From Akkermansia sp. (GTDB taxonomy: Bacteria; Verrucomicrobiota; Verrucomicrobiia; Verrucomicrobiales; Akkermansiaceae), in the NCBI GenBank assembly GCA_017558555.1, contig JAFYUJ010000009.1, positions 1 to 64,000 on the forward strand: a DNA stretch of 64,000 bases, in the 5' to 3' direction. Below the pieces are notes generated by a model. That model was given only the letters and a program-made list of their open reading frames with translations. It made no database searches and was not told where the DNA came from. Both the position numbers and the translations under genes were made by a program. Within the stretch, counting starts at the first letter, position 1, and every line of letters starts with the position of its first letter. Positions 15,279 through 23,900 of this stretch are shown in pieces.

Positions 15279-16439
15279 ATGAAAGCGATTCTTGCATTAG
15301 AAGACGGAACGATATTTGAAGGCAGCGCTTTTGGCGCATGCAGCACTATCACTGGCGAGGTATGCTTTAATACCGCCGTCATGGGTTACCAGGAGATCAT
15401 GACTGACCCGTCCTACAGCGGGCAGATTCTGGCCATGACCTACCCGCTTATCGGCAACTACGGCATTTGTGAAGGAGACTGCGAGAGTGATCGTCCTCAA
15501 ATCAGCGGACTTGTTGTCGTGGAATACGCCCGACTGCACTCCAGCTGGCGCGCCAAGATGCCCATGGAAGATTGGATGAAGAAGCACAACATCCCCGGCA
15601 TTGCAGGAGTAGACACACGCAAGCTTGCCACCCTGCTCCGCAACACCGGAGCACAGCGCGCCTGTCTCACCTCTGAATTGAATGCAGAAGAGGCCGTAGC
15701 CGCAGCCCGCGCCGCAGCTCCCATGCTCGGATGCGACAAAGTTTCCCCCATCTCCACACCCACCACATACAAGTGGGAAGGAGAATCCCGCGACTGGAAG
15801 CTCCCCAATAAGACAGCCGGCGACCTGACCAACTATGCAGACATCGCCCCGGCCAAGTATAAAGCAGTAGCATATGACTTCGGCATCAAGCGCAGCGTGC
15901 TCCGCGCCCTGCGCCGTGATGGTTTCGATGTGACCGTTGTGAATGCCCACACACCCGCAGCAGACGTGCTTGCCATGGAGCCCGATGCCGTATTCCTCTC
16001 CTCCGGCCCCGGCGACCCCGCCGCGCTCGCCAGCATCGCGGATGAGATCAAGCAACTCCTCGGCAAAGTGCCTGTCTTTGGCCTGAGCCTTGGTCAGCAG
16101 ATGCTCGGTATGGCCCTGGGTGCCACCACATGCAAGCTCAAGTTTGGCCACCATGGGTGCAACACCCCCGTCAAAGACCACAAGAGCGGCCAGGTCATCA
16201 TTACCACACAGAATGTGGATTACGCTATCGTTGCAGATACCCTGCCTGCCGATGTGGAAATCACCCATACCAACCTCAATGACGGCACGGTTGAGGGCAT
16301 CTGCCACAAGACAATCCCCGCCATGGGCGTGCAGTTCCACCCGGCCCCTGTCCCCACCTGCGCCAAGGATGAGCCCTGCTTCTTCGGTGCCTTCGTGCAG
16401 ATGGTAGAAGACTTCAAAGCCGGCAAATACGCCAACTAA
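15279..16439 (+). CDS. carA: Carbamoyl-phosphate synthase small chain with degenerate glutaminase site
   Basis: A 386-residue CarA homologue of normal length. The N-terminal domain is typical (LEDGTIFEG, MGYQEIMTDPSY, GVDTRKLATLLR), as is the class I amidotransferase fold with FGHHGCNTPVKD. The catalytic triad is broken: the nucleophile Cys is S270 (FGLSLGQQ), the following His of GHQ is Gln, and the Glu of HPE is A356 (FHPAP). H354 remains. It should therefore not hydrolyse glutamine, and may support an ammonia-dependent synthase with CarB, which is not in the window. The DNA codon AGC is read directly. purA follows 27 bases downstream. Confidence 0.88.
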   Translation: MKAILALEDGTIFEGSAFGACSTITGEVCFNTAVMGYQEIMTDPSYSGQILAMTYPLIGNYGICEGDCESDRPQISGLVVVEYARLHSSWRAKMPMEDWMKKHNIPGIAGVDTRKLATLLRNTGAQRACLTSELNAEEAVAAARAAAPMLGCDKVSPISTPTTYKWEGESRDWKLPNKTAGDLTNYADIAPAKYKAVAYDFGIKRSVLRALRRDGFDVTVVNAHTPAADVLAMEPDAVFLSSGPGDPAALASIADEIKQLLGKVPVFGLSLGQQMLGMALGATTCKLKFGHHGCNTPVKDHKSGQVIITTQNVDYAIVADTLPADVEITHTNLNDGTVEGICHKTIPAMGVQFHPAPVPTCAKDEPCFFGAFVQMVEDFKAGKYAN

Positions 16440-16466
16440 TCTTAACACTCGCATCTACAATCAATC

Positions 16467-17741
16467 ATGAACACACTCGTCATCGGTTCCCAGTGGGGTG
16501 ATGAAGGCAAAGGCAAAGTCATCGACTTCCTCACCGAAACCGCCGATTATGTCGTACGCAGTCAAGGTGGCAGCAACGCCGGCCACACGGTTATTGCCAA
16601 CGGCAAGAAATACATCCTGCACCTCGTTCCCTCCGGCATTCTCTGGCCGGGTAAGGTAAACGTCATTGGCAACGGTGTTGTCATCAACCCCACCTCTCTG
16701 GTGGAAGAAATGACCTACCTGCGTGATTTGGGCGTCTCCATCACCCCGGAGAACCTCATCATCTCCGATCGCGCTCACGTTGTGCTTCCCATCCACAAGG
16801 ACATCGATGCCGCGCAGGAAGAAGCACTTGGCGAGCACAAGATTGGCACCACCAAGCAGGGTATCGGCCCCACCTATGCCGACAAGGCACGCCGCATCGG
16901 CATCCGCATGATTGACCTTGCAGATCCGGACCGTCTGCAGAAAGTGCTGGAAGCCCGCATTGAAACCGCCAATGACGAATTGGCCCGCTTGGGCTGGTCC
17001 AAAGCTGACCCGAAGGTGACGATGGATGCCGTGATTGCCGCTGCCAATGTGCTGCGCCCCCACATCACCAACACCATCCCCGCCGTCAACAAGGCCATCA
17101 AGGCCGGCAAGACGGTCCTCTTCGAAGGCGCTCAGGGAGCCATGCTCGACATCGACTTCGGCACCTATCCCTTTGTCACCAGCTCCAACACGAGCGCCGG
17201 TGGCTGCTGCACCGGTTCCGGCGTAGCCCCCACGCGTATTGATAAGATTATCGGCGTGTGCAAGGCCTACACCACCCGCGTGGGTGCCGGTCCCATGGTG
17301 ACAGAGGATGATGAAATCGGCGATTACCTGCATGGTCTTGGCCGCGAGTTCGGTGCCACAACCGGGCGCCCCCGCCGTTGCGGCTGGGCAGACGGCGTAG
17401 TGCTCCGCTACTCTGCCATGTTCAATGGTTTTGATGAAATGGCCATGACCAACCTCGATGGTCTGGACGAGTGCGCCAACATCAAGATTTGCACAGGCTA
17501 CCGCTGCGGCGACGAAATCCTGGAATACCCCCCTGCTCTCATGGATGATTGGGCCAAGTGCGAACCGGTATACGAAATCGTCCCCGGCTGGAAGCAAGAC
17601 ATCTCCAAGTGCACCACCTGGGATGAACTGCCCGAGGCATGCAAGGCCTACGTCAAGCGTTTCGGTGAAATCATCGGCTGCCCCGTGGGCACCGTGGGCG
17701 TTGGCCCCGACCGCGAGCAAACCATCGCTGTGCCGCACTGA
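16467..17741 (+). CDS. purA: Adenylosuccinate synthetase
   Basis: A complete 424-residue PurA that converts IMP, aspartate and GTP to adenylosuccinate. The N-terminal GTP loop is QWGDEGKGKVIDFL, followed by GGSNAGHT, with the catalytic Asp and His in those two motifs. Later motifs are GTTKQGIGPTYADKA, EGAQGAMLDIDFGTYPFVTSS and a GRPRRCGW segment. It lies 27 bases after carA, probably in the same transcript, and is followed by a strong terminator. The start has no Shine-Dalgarno; the preceding bases are A/C/T-rich (TCTACAATCAATC). Confidence 0.97.
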   Translation: MNTLVIGSQWGDEGKGKVIDFLTETADYVVRSQGGSNAGHTVIANGKKYILHLVPSGILWPGKVNVIGNGVVINPTSLVEEMTYLRDLGVSITPENLIISDRAHVVLPIHKDIDAAQEEALGEHKIGTTKQGIGPTYADKARRIGIRMIDLADPDRLQKVLEARIETANDELARLGWSKADPKVTMDAVIAAANVLRPHITNTIPAVNKAIKAGKTVLFEGAQGAMLDIDFGTYPFVTSSNTSAGGCCTGSGVAPTRIDKIIGVCKAYTTRVGAGPMVTEDDEIGDYLHGLGREFGATTGRPRRCGWADGVVLRYSAMFNGFDEMAMTNLDGLDECANIKICTGYRCGDEILEYPPALMDDWAKCEPVYEIVPGWKQDISKCTTWDELPEACKAYVKRFGEIIGCPVGTVGVGPDREQTIAVPH

Positions 17742-17768
17742 TTTCTGCGCCGAAGCTGAAACTTTCAA

Positions 17769-17804
17769 CACCTTGTTCCCCACCGGGAGCAAGGTGCTTT
17801 TTTA
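17769..17804 (+). terminator. Rho-independent terminator after purA
   Basis: A 12-base stem, CACCTTGTTCCC pairing with GGGAGCAAGGTG (one G-U pair), loop CACC, followed by CTTTTTTT. Confidence 0.9.
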
Positions 17805-17853
17805 TGCACTCACAGATAACAAACAAAAAGACAAAATATCATCATTTTGGTAG

Positions 17854-17881
17854 TTGACTGAATGCCGACTTGTGGTATAGT
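17854..17881 (+). promoter_or_regulatory. Promoter of the PUR-domain gene
   Basis: TTGACT, 16 bases and TATAGT, 40 bases before the GTG start. A small GGCTG/CAGCC hairpin (17891-17910) lies in the predicted leader. Confidence 0.65.
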
Positions 17882-17921
17882 GTGAGCAAAGGCTGCAAGA
17901 TAACCCAGCCTGTGATTAAAA

Positions 17922-18128
17922 GTGGACGACGATATTATTTGCACGCAAAAGATTATTGCAGATCGCAAGACATTCTTTATTGACTTGAAGAGCAATGCAC
18001 GAGGCCGAGTGGTAAGAATCACAGAAAAGGTGAGCTCAAACCGAGACCGCATCATGGTACCCGCGGAAATTCTTGATGATTTCATTGAAGCGCTTCAAGA
18101 CATCCGCCAGGCCAATCAGGAAAACTGA
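17922..18128 (+). CDS. PUR-alpha-like ssDNA/RNA-binding protein
   Basis: A 68-residue single-repeat protein. The order RKTFFIDLKSNARGRVVRITEK then RIMVPAEILDDFIEALQDI matches the PUR repeat (beta-sheet plus helix) of the DUF3276/PUR-alpha family found in Bacteroidetes, spirochaetes and relatives. These dimerise to bind single-stranded nucleic acid. GTG at 17922 is the only usable start, since an in-frame stop lies three codons upstream. It is monocistronic, flanked by the purA terminator and its own promoter. The fold call is good; the target is unknown. Confidence 0.75.
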   Translation: MDDDIICTQKIIADRKTFFIDLKSNARGRVVRITEKVSSNRDRIMVPAEILDDFIEALQDIRQANQEN

Positions 18129-18332
18129 GAGCGGCAAAGCCGTCAGAGCTCGTTAATCGGAAGCATGACACAAGCGGTTAGATTTCATCTACATCGCTGC
18201 TCGTGAGTGCATTAACACAAATAGCAGACAAAACGAGTAGACTTTAGGCTGGACAAATGACTTTAAAACAGCTTAAATGAACCCGACACTGCGGCATAGT
18301 CGCTTGCACAATTTTCAAATGAAGAAGACGTT
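18129..18332. other. Intergenic stretch without a recognisable gene
   Basis: About 200 bases between the PUR gene and the GT gene. It holds a weak CGGC/GCCG hairpin and a poor -10-like CATAGT near 18295. No tRNA fold or convincing ORF was seen. Confidence 0.5.
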
Positions 18333-19631
18333 ATGAGGAAGATTAAGGTATTAAAATTAGGTTGGGAGTTCCCTCCGCTAATCAATGGCGGTTTGGGTGT
18401 TGCATGCATGGGTATCTCCAAAGCCCTTTCCAAGAAAGTAGATTTATCGGTCATTGTGCCCAAGGCCAAAAAAGGGCTTGAGTATGATGGCTTCGGCCTG
18501 ATGGGCATCAATAACCTGGAGTACCAGGAAATGGAGACACTGGAAGAAGGCTACACCTACGAAAGCTTTTCCGTTGTAGGCAAAGCCCCGGTGAATCTTG
18601 ATCCCTACGCCAGCGTGGAAGGCACCCCGGGCACCATCACGTTTACCAAAGAAGGCAAGCTCCTCTTCTCCAAGGTACACAAGGCTGATTTGGACTTGTT
18701 TACCGGCAAGGAAGACCTGTATGCAGGTGATTTGGCACGCAAGGTGATTGAATTCTCCAAGATTTGTGCCGTGATGGCTCGCAACTATGACTTCGACATT
18801 GTGCATGCCCACGACTGGATGACCTACCTGGCCGGTGTAGAAGTAAAGAAAGCCACAGGCAAGCCGCTGGTGGTCCACCTGCACGCCTCTCAATTCGACC
18901 GCGCAGGCGCCGATGCCCGAGGCTGGATTTACGACATTGAAAAGTATGGCATGGAACACGCCGATGCGGTGATTCCTGTGTCCAAATATACAGGCACGGT
19001 GGCTGCCGGGCACTACGGCATCGACCCCTCCAAAATTTTCCCCGTACACAACGGTGCAGACCCGGTGGAAGTCTTCCACAGCAAGAAGAAGTTCCCGGAG
19101 AAGCTCGTCCTCTTCCTGGGCCGTCTGACGGCACAGAAAGGCCCCGAATTCTTCCTGCAAATCGCTGCCAAGGTACTGGAGCAGACGGACAATGTGCGAT
19201 TCGTGATGGCCGGCACAGGTGAAAAGCTGCGCCAGTTGATTGAAACCGGGGCATTCCATGGCGTGGGAGATAAGTTCCACTTCACCGGCTTCCTCAACAA
19301 GCAAAAAGTCAATGAGCTGCTTTCCATGACGGACGTGTACTGCATGCCGTCCGTATCAGAGCCGTTTGGTCTCTCAGCCCTGGAAGCAGCGCAGTTCAAC
19401 ATCCCCGCCGTCATCTCCAAGCAAAGCGGTGTGGCTGAAGTCATGAAGGGCGCACTGAAAGCCGACTTCTGGGATGTGAACATGATGGCAACCCACATTG
19501 TAAACCTCATCACTGATGAAGAGCTTTACAACAAGGTGGTGGAACAGAGTGCTCAAGACATCAAGAACTCCAACTGGGATACGGCTGCGGACAAGATGCT
19601 TCGTGTGTATCACCACGTTCTCGGTTGGTAA
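18333..19631 (+). CDS. Glycogen/starch-synthase-like glycosyltransferase (GT4/GT5)
   Basis: A 432-residue GT-B glycosyltransferase. The N-terminal domain begins KVLKLGWEFPPLINGGLGVA, a starch-synthase-type glycine loop with I-N in place of K-x. It continues with DIVHAHDWMTYLAGVEVKK. The C-terminal domain has VLFLGRLTAQKGPEFFL and the nucleotide-sugar motif SEPFGLSALEAAQFNIPAV. Such proteins are regularly paired with GH57 genes and are assigned to alpha-glucan synthesis. The GH57 gene starts 24 bases downstream. There is no Shine-Dalgarno beyond a weak GAAGA. Confidence 0.85.
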   Translation: MRKIKVLKLGWEFPPLINGGLGVACMGISKALSKKVDLSVIVPKAKKGLEYDGFGLMGINNLEYQEMETLEEGYTYESFSVVGKAPVNLDPYASVEGTPGTITFTKEGKLLFSKVHKADLDLFTGKEDLYAGDLARKVIEFSKICAVMARNYDFDIVHAHDWMTYLAGVEVKKATGKPLVVHLHASQFDRAGADARGWIYDIEKYGMEHADAVIPVSKYTGTVAAGHYGIDPSKIFPVHNGADPVEVFHSKKKFPEKLVLFLGRLTAQKGPEFFLQIAAKVLEQTDNVRFVMAGTGEKLRQLIETGAFHGVGDKFHFTGFLNKQKVNELLSMTDVYCMPSVSEPFGLSALEAAQFNIPAVISKQSGVAEVMKGALKADFWDVNMMATHIVNLITDEELYNKVVEQSAQDIKNSNWDTAADKMLRVYHHVLGW

Positions 19632-19654
19632 CCCCTAGCCCAACAACTTTCAAG

Positions 19655-20839
19655 ATGAATATCACCCTCACCTTTTATGCGCATCAGCCGAACCGACTGA
19701 TACCCTACGATTTCTTCAAAATCGGTGAGCATGCTTTCTATGAGGACGATGAACTCAACGGCCGCGTGCTGAGCGAGGTAGCGGAGCGTTGCTACCTGCC
19801 GGCAAACCGCCTGATGAAGCAACTCATCGAGCTGACAGATGGCAAGTTCAAGTTCGCATTGGCCCTTTCCGGCGTCATTCTGGAGCAAGCACGCTACCAT
19901 CGCCCGGATTTGATTGAATCTTTCCGCGAACTGGCTGAGACCGGTTGCGTGGAATTCCTGGCCATGCCCTACTATGCTTCCCTGGCTTCGCTGTATTCCA
20001 CCGGTGAATTTGCCGAGCAGGTCAACGAACACGTTGAGCTCATAGAAGAACTCTTCGGGCAGCGCCCCAAAGTGCTGTGGAACACCGGCATGCTGTATTC
20101 CAACGCCGTAGCGGCTCAGGCATACGATTTGGGCTTCACCGGCATCATGGCAGATGGCAGCAGCAGACTGATGTCCAACCGCCACACGAATGACCTGCAG
20201 TGTGCCCCGCTCATTGCCAAGACGAAGACGCTCATCCGCAACCGCCACCTCTCCAATGACTTGGCCAACCGCCGCACCGACCCCAGCTGGAGCGAGTACC
20301 CGCTCTCTCCCTACACCTTTGCGGATTGGCTCACACAGCAGGAGGGTCAGGTGGTCAATATCTCCATGGACTACGAGACGCTGGGTGAACGACAGCCTGA
20401 CTCCTCGGGCGTATTCGAGTTCTGGCGCTCCATGATTATGGCGGCCACCTTCAATGGCAATGTCTTCATGACACCCAGCGAAGCCGTGGAAACCTTTGAT
20501 TCCACCGGCACTTTGGATTGCCCAAGCCCCGCGACATGTTCCACATACGGGACCACCACCCAGTGGAATGGTAATGTGATGCAGCAGGAAGCCCTCAAGA
20601 AAATCTATGATTTGGAATCAGCAGTCAAGGCCAGCGAAGACCGCGATATGATTCACGTGTGGCGTAAACTGCAAAGTGCAGATCACTTCCACTATATGGA
20701 AAAGAGCAACGGCTTCACCCCCTATCCCTCGCCCTACGATGCGTACATATACTACATGAACGCTTTGGCTGATTTGCAAGTGCGAGTGAAGAGACAGGCC
20801 GAGCTGATTCACAAGGCACACAAGGCAACGCTGGCCTGA
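19655..20839 (+). CDS. GH57 alpha-amylase-like protein, catalytic nucleophile missing
   Basis: A 394-residue GH57-fold protein. Motif 1 is FYAHQPNR and the YLPANRLMKQLIEL segment is typical. In active relatives the next motifs read AETYAHSL and RNTELIYS. Here they are AMPYYASL and WNTGMLYS, so the nucleophile Glu is G145. The acid/base aspartate is kept as D239 (SMDYETLGERQ), but the following His is Arg. The protein is probably catalytically inactive or altered, perhaps a carbohydrate-binding or regulatory partner of the upstream GT. ATG at 19655 follows the GT stop closely. Confidence 0.82.
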   Translation: MNITLTFYAHQPNRLIPYDFFKIGEHAFYEDDELNGRVLSEVAERCYLPANRLMKQLIELTDGKFKFALALSGVILEQARYHRPDLIESFRELAETGCVEFLAMPYYASLASLYSTGEFAEQVNEHVELIEELFGQRPKVLWNTGMLYSNAVAAQAYDLGFTGIMADGSSRLMSNRHTNDLQCAPLIAKTKTLIRNRHLSNDLANRRTDPSWSEYPLSPYTFADWLTQQEGQVVNISMDYETLGERQPDSSGVFEFWRSMIMAATFNGNVFMTPSEAVETFDSTGTLDCPSPATCSTYGTTTQWNGNVMQQEALKKIYDLESAVKASEDRDMIHVWRKLQSADHFHYMEKSNGFTPYPSPYDAYIYYMNALADLQVRVKRQAELIHKAHKATLA

Positions 20840-20861
20840 GCCAAAGCTCCGGCATTTTTGC

Positions 20862-20900
20862 AACCTCCGCTGTAGAAAATGCAGCGGAGGTTCTTTCTTT
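20862..20900 (+). terminator. Rho-independent terminator after GH57
   Basis: An 11-base perfect stem AACCTCCGCTG / CAGCGGAGGTT with a 9-base loop, followed by CTTTCTTT. Confidence 0.9.
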
Positions 20901-20931
20901 GTCATCCCCAACACAAGTCCAAGCAAAGTGC

Positions 20932-20960
20932 TGGATTGATGCACAAAAATAGTGTAGATT
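20932..20960 (+). promoter_or_regulatory. Weak putative promoter of the M16 protease gene
   Basis: TGGATT, 17 bases and TAGATT, nine bases before the ATG. This fits the short-leader pattern of the window, but the -35 is poor. Confidence 0.35.
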
Positions 20961-20969
20961 AAAGTTGCC

Positions 20970-23900
20970 ATGACTACTCATAGCATTACAACAACTCTTA
21001 TGATACTGGCCGGAAGTGCCGTGCTGGCTTATGCGCAAACGCCCGCCCCGGCCGCTCCGGCCCCTCAGGAAGCGAACATTGAAGCACAAGCCTTGCAACC
21101 ACTTCAGCAAGACCCACAGCTGTATACCGGCAAGCTGGAGAATGGACTTTCATACATGATACGCCCCACGGCAGAGCCAGCGGGCCGCGCCAGCATCCGA
21201 TTGTTTGTTGAAAATGGCTCTCTGGATGAGAGCGAGGCCACAAGTGGCGTATCTCACTTCCTGGAGCATCTGGTCTTCAACGGAAGTCGCCACTACAAGC
21301 GAGGTGAACTCATCCCCCAGATGCAAAAGCTCGGGTTGGGCTTTGGCGGTGATGCCAACGCCTACACCTCACTGCTTCACACAGTGTTCATGCTTGATTT
21401 GCCTAATCTGAAAGAAGAAACGGTTGATTTTGCCATGACCATCACGCGCGACTTTGCAGATGGGGCGACCTTGGAAGACGAAGCTATCGACAAGGAACGA
21501 GGCATTGTCATCAGCGAGTTAAAATCCCGAGACTCCGAACAAAACCGCACAATGGTCAGCCTGCTGAGGCAGATGACGGAAGGTTCTCGCGTGGCCGATT
21601 TCATGCCCATCGGGCGCGAGGAAGTCATCCGCAACATTTCGTACGATGAAGTACGCCAGTTCTACAAGAGCCGCTTTGTGCCGGAACGCATGACCGTGAT
21701 TATCACCGGTGATGTCAGCGTAGAGCAAGCAGAAGCTTGGGTGAAAAAGTATTTTGGCGACATGCCCAAACAAGAAGCACTGCCTCGCCCCTCTCTGGGC
21801 ACCTTGACGGACACCCCCACGCGAGAGCTGCTTATTTCCAACAAAGAACAGGCTCACACCAACATTTTTGTAACGGTACCCTATGCCTGGGAAAACAAGG
21901 CCGACACCATCGAGAAACGCGTAGACAATTACCCGCTCCAGCTGGCATTCGCCATGTTTGACCGCCGCATGGAACGCATTTTGCGCAAAGCTGATGCCCC
22001 TTTCCAAAGTGCAGGCATGGACAAGAGCCCGGTGTTCCGTGTGGCCGAGCCCTTTACACTGAGCGCAGCAGCCGCCCCAGAACAATGGGAAGCCGCGCTT
22101 ACGGCCGTCATCTGTGAGCTCAGAAAAGCTATCCAATATGGTTTCAGCAAAGAAGAAATGGAAGAAGCCATCAACACCCAACTGGGGCAACTGGACCACG
22201 CCGCAAAGACCTGGAGCTCCGTTTCTGCCGCTAACATGGCCTCAGCTCTCGTCGATTGCCTTGACGAGCAAAAAATTCTCACCACCCCGGAAGAAGACTT
22301 CCGCGTCCTCGCGCAAGCTGTGGCAAAACTTTCCGCCAATCCGGATTTGTGCCGAGAAGACTTGGAGAAAAACTTCCGTGCGGATATGGTCAAATTGACC
22401 ATGTCCGGCACCTTGCCTGAGGGCATCACCGAAGCCAAACTGCGAGAAGTCTTTGACAAAGCCATGCAGCTTCCCATCGAAAAACCGGAAGCAACAAAGG
22501 CGGCCCCCTTTGCTTATGAGAACATAGGCGAAGAAGGCAGCGTGATCTCCCGAGAAAGTCTGGACGACCTCGGTGTGACCATGATTCAACTCTCCAACGG
22601 CATCAAAGTTAATCTTAAACCGGTAGACTTCCAAAAAGGCAGCATCTATGTCTCTGCGGCAATAGATGGTGGCTTCATGCAGTACGGCAACCACATGCCC
22701 GGTCTTGGTCAGATGATGAGCTCCGTCATGAACCAAGGCGGTTTGGAAGCCCACTCAGCCGATGAGCTGGAAAGCCTCATGGCCGGCAAACAAGTGGGTG
22801 TAGGCTTCAGCGCCTCTCAGGACCGATTTACTTTCAGCGGCCCCACCAATGAAAAGAATCTGGAGCTGCAATGCAAACTGATTGCGGCCAACATCCTGCA
22901 CCCCGGCTACCGTCCTGATGGTGAAACTGTCCTGCGCCGCCGTCTGGATACACTCTATACCAAGCTGAACACCACCCCCGATGGCGCATACAGCATGCAG
23001 ATGCCGAGAGCTATCTTCGGTGATGACACCCGTTTCATCTACCCCACTCGCGAGCAAATGGATGCCGTGAGCACGGCGAATGTGAAACCGACGCTGGAGC
23101 AAGCTCTCAATTCGGGTGCCATGGAAGTCACCATCGTTGGTGATTTCAAAGTGGACGATATTTTGCCCGTCATCACCCGTACCTTTGGTGCCATGCCCCA
23201 GCGCAATGCAGAGTTTGCCGCCATTCCGGAAGAATCTCGCAATGTGACCTTCCAACCCTGGGGGCAACGCACTTTCCTGAAGTACGATACAGAGCTGGAT
23301 AAAACACTGGTGACGCAGATTCGCCCCGCAGGGGACGGACGAGATTACCGCCGCAACCGCAGATTGCAAGTGTTGACCTCCATCGTACGCGAAAAATTGT
23401 TCGATGGGTTGCGAGCCGTATTGGGTGAAAGTTACTCCCCGAGCGTACGGCTTATGCTGAATCAAGACTTCAACAACGCTGCATTCATTACATCGACAAG
23501 TGCCGGCGTCATTGGAAATCGCGAGAAAGTATCCGCAGCCATGGAATCCATCTGCAATGGCATTGGCCAGGGAAACATCACAGATGAAGAGGTTGAATGC
23601 GCAATCCGCCCCATTATCACAGCCGCAGAAAAGAATCTGCGCACCACCGGCTACTGGCTCAACAATTTGGCAAAGCTGCAAAGCGACAGCCGACAGGTTG
23701 ACATGGTACGAAATCTGATGGACGATTTGCGCTCCATCACCGCGGATGAGATTCGTGCATTAGCCAGGGAGGTGTATGGCAAAGACAACGCAACCTTCTT
23801 CTTTACGGTTCCTGACAGCTACCAGGAAGAGCAACCCGCCCCCGAACAGACGAATGGCATCCACGGAGAAGAATACACCGTACTCATCACCGAAGCCACC

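Noticed and set aside
18129..18332. A tRNA or small RNA gene in the gap
   Set aside because: No cloverleaf or T-loop sequence was found, and no terminator-like hairpin ends the region.
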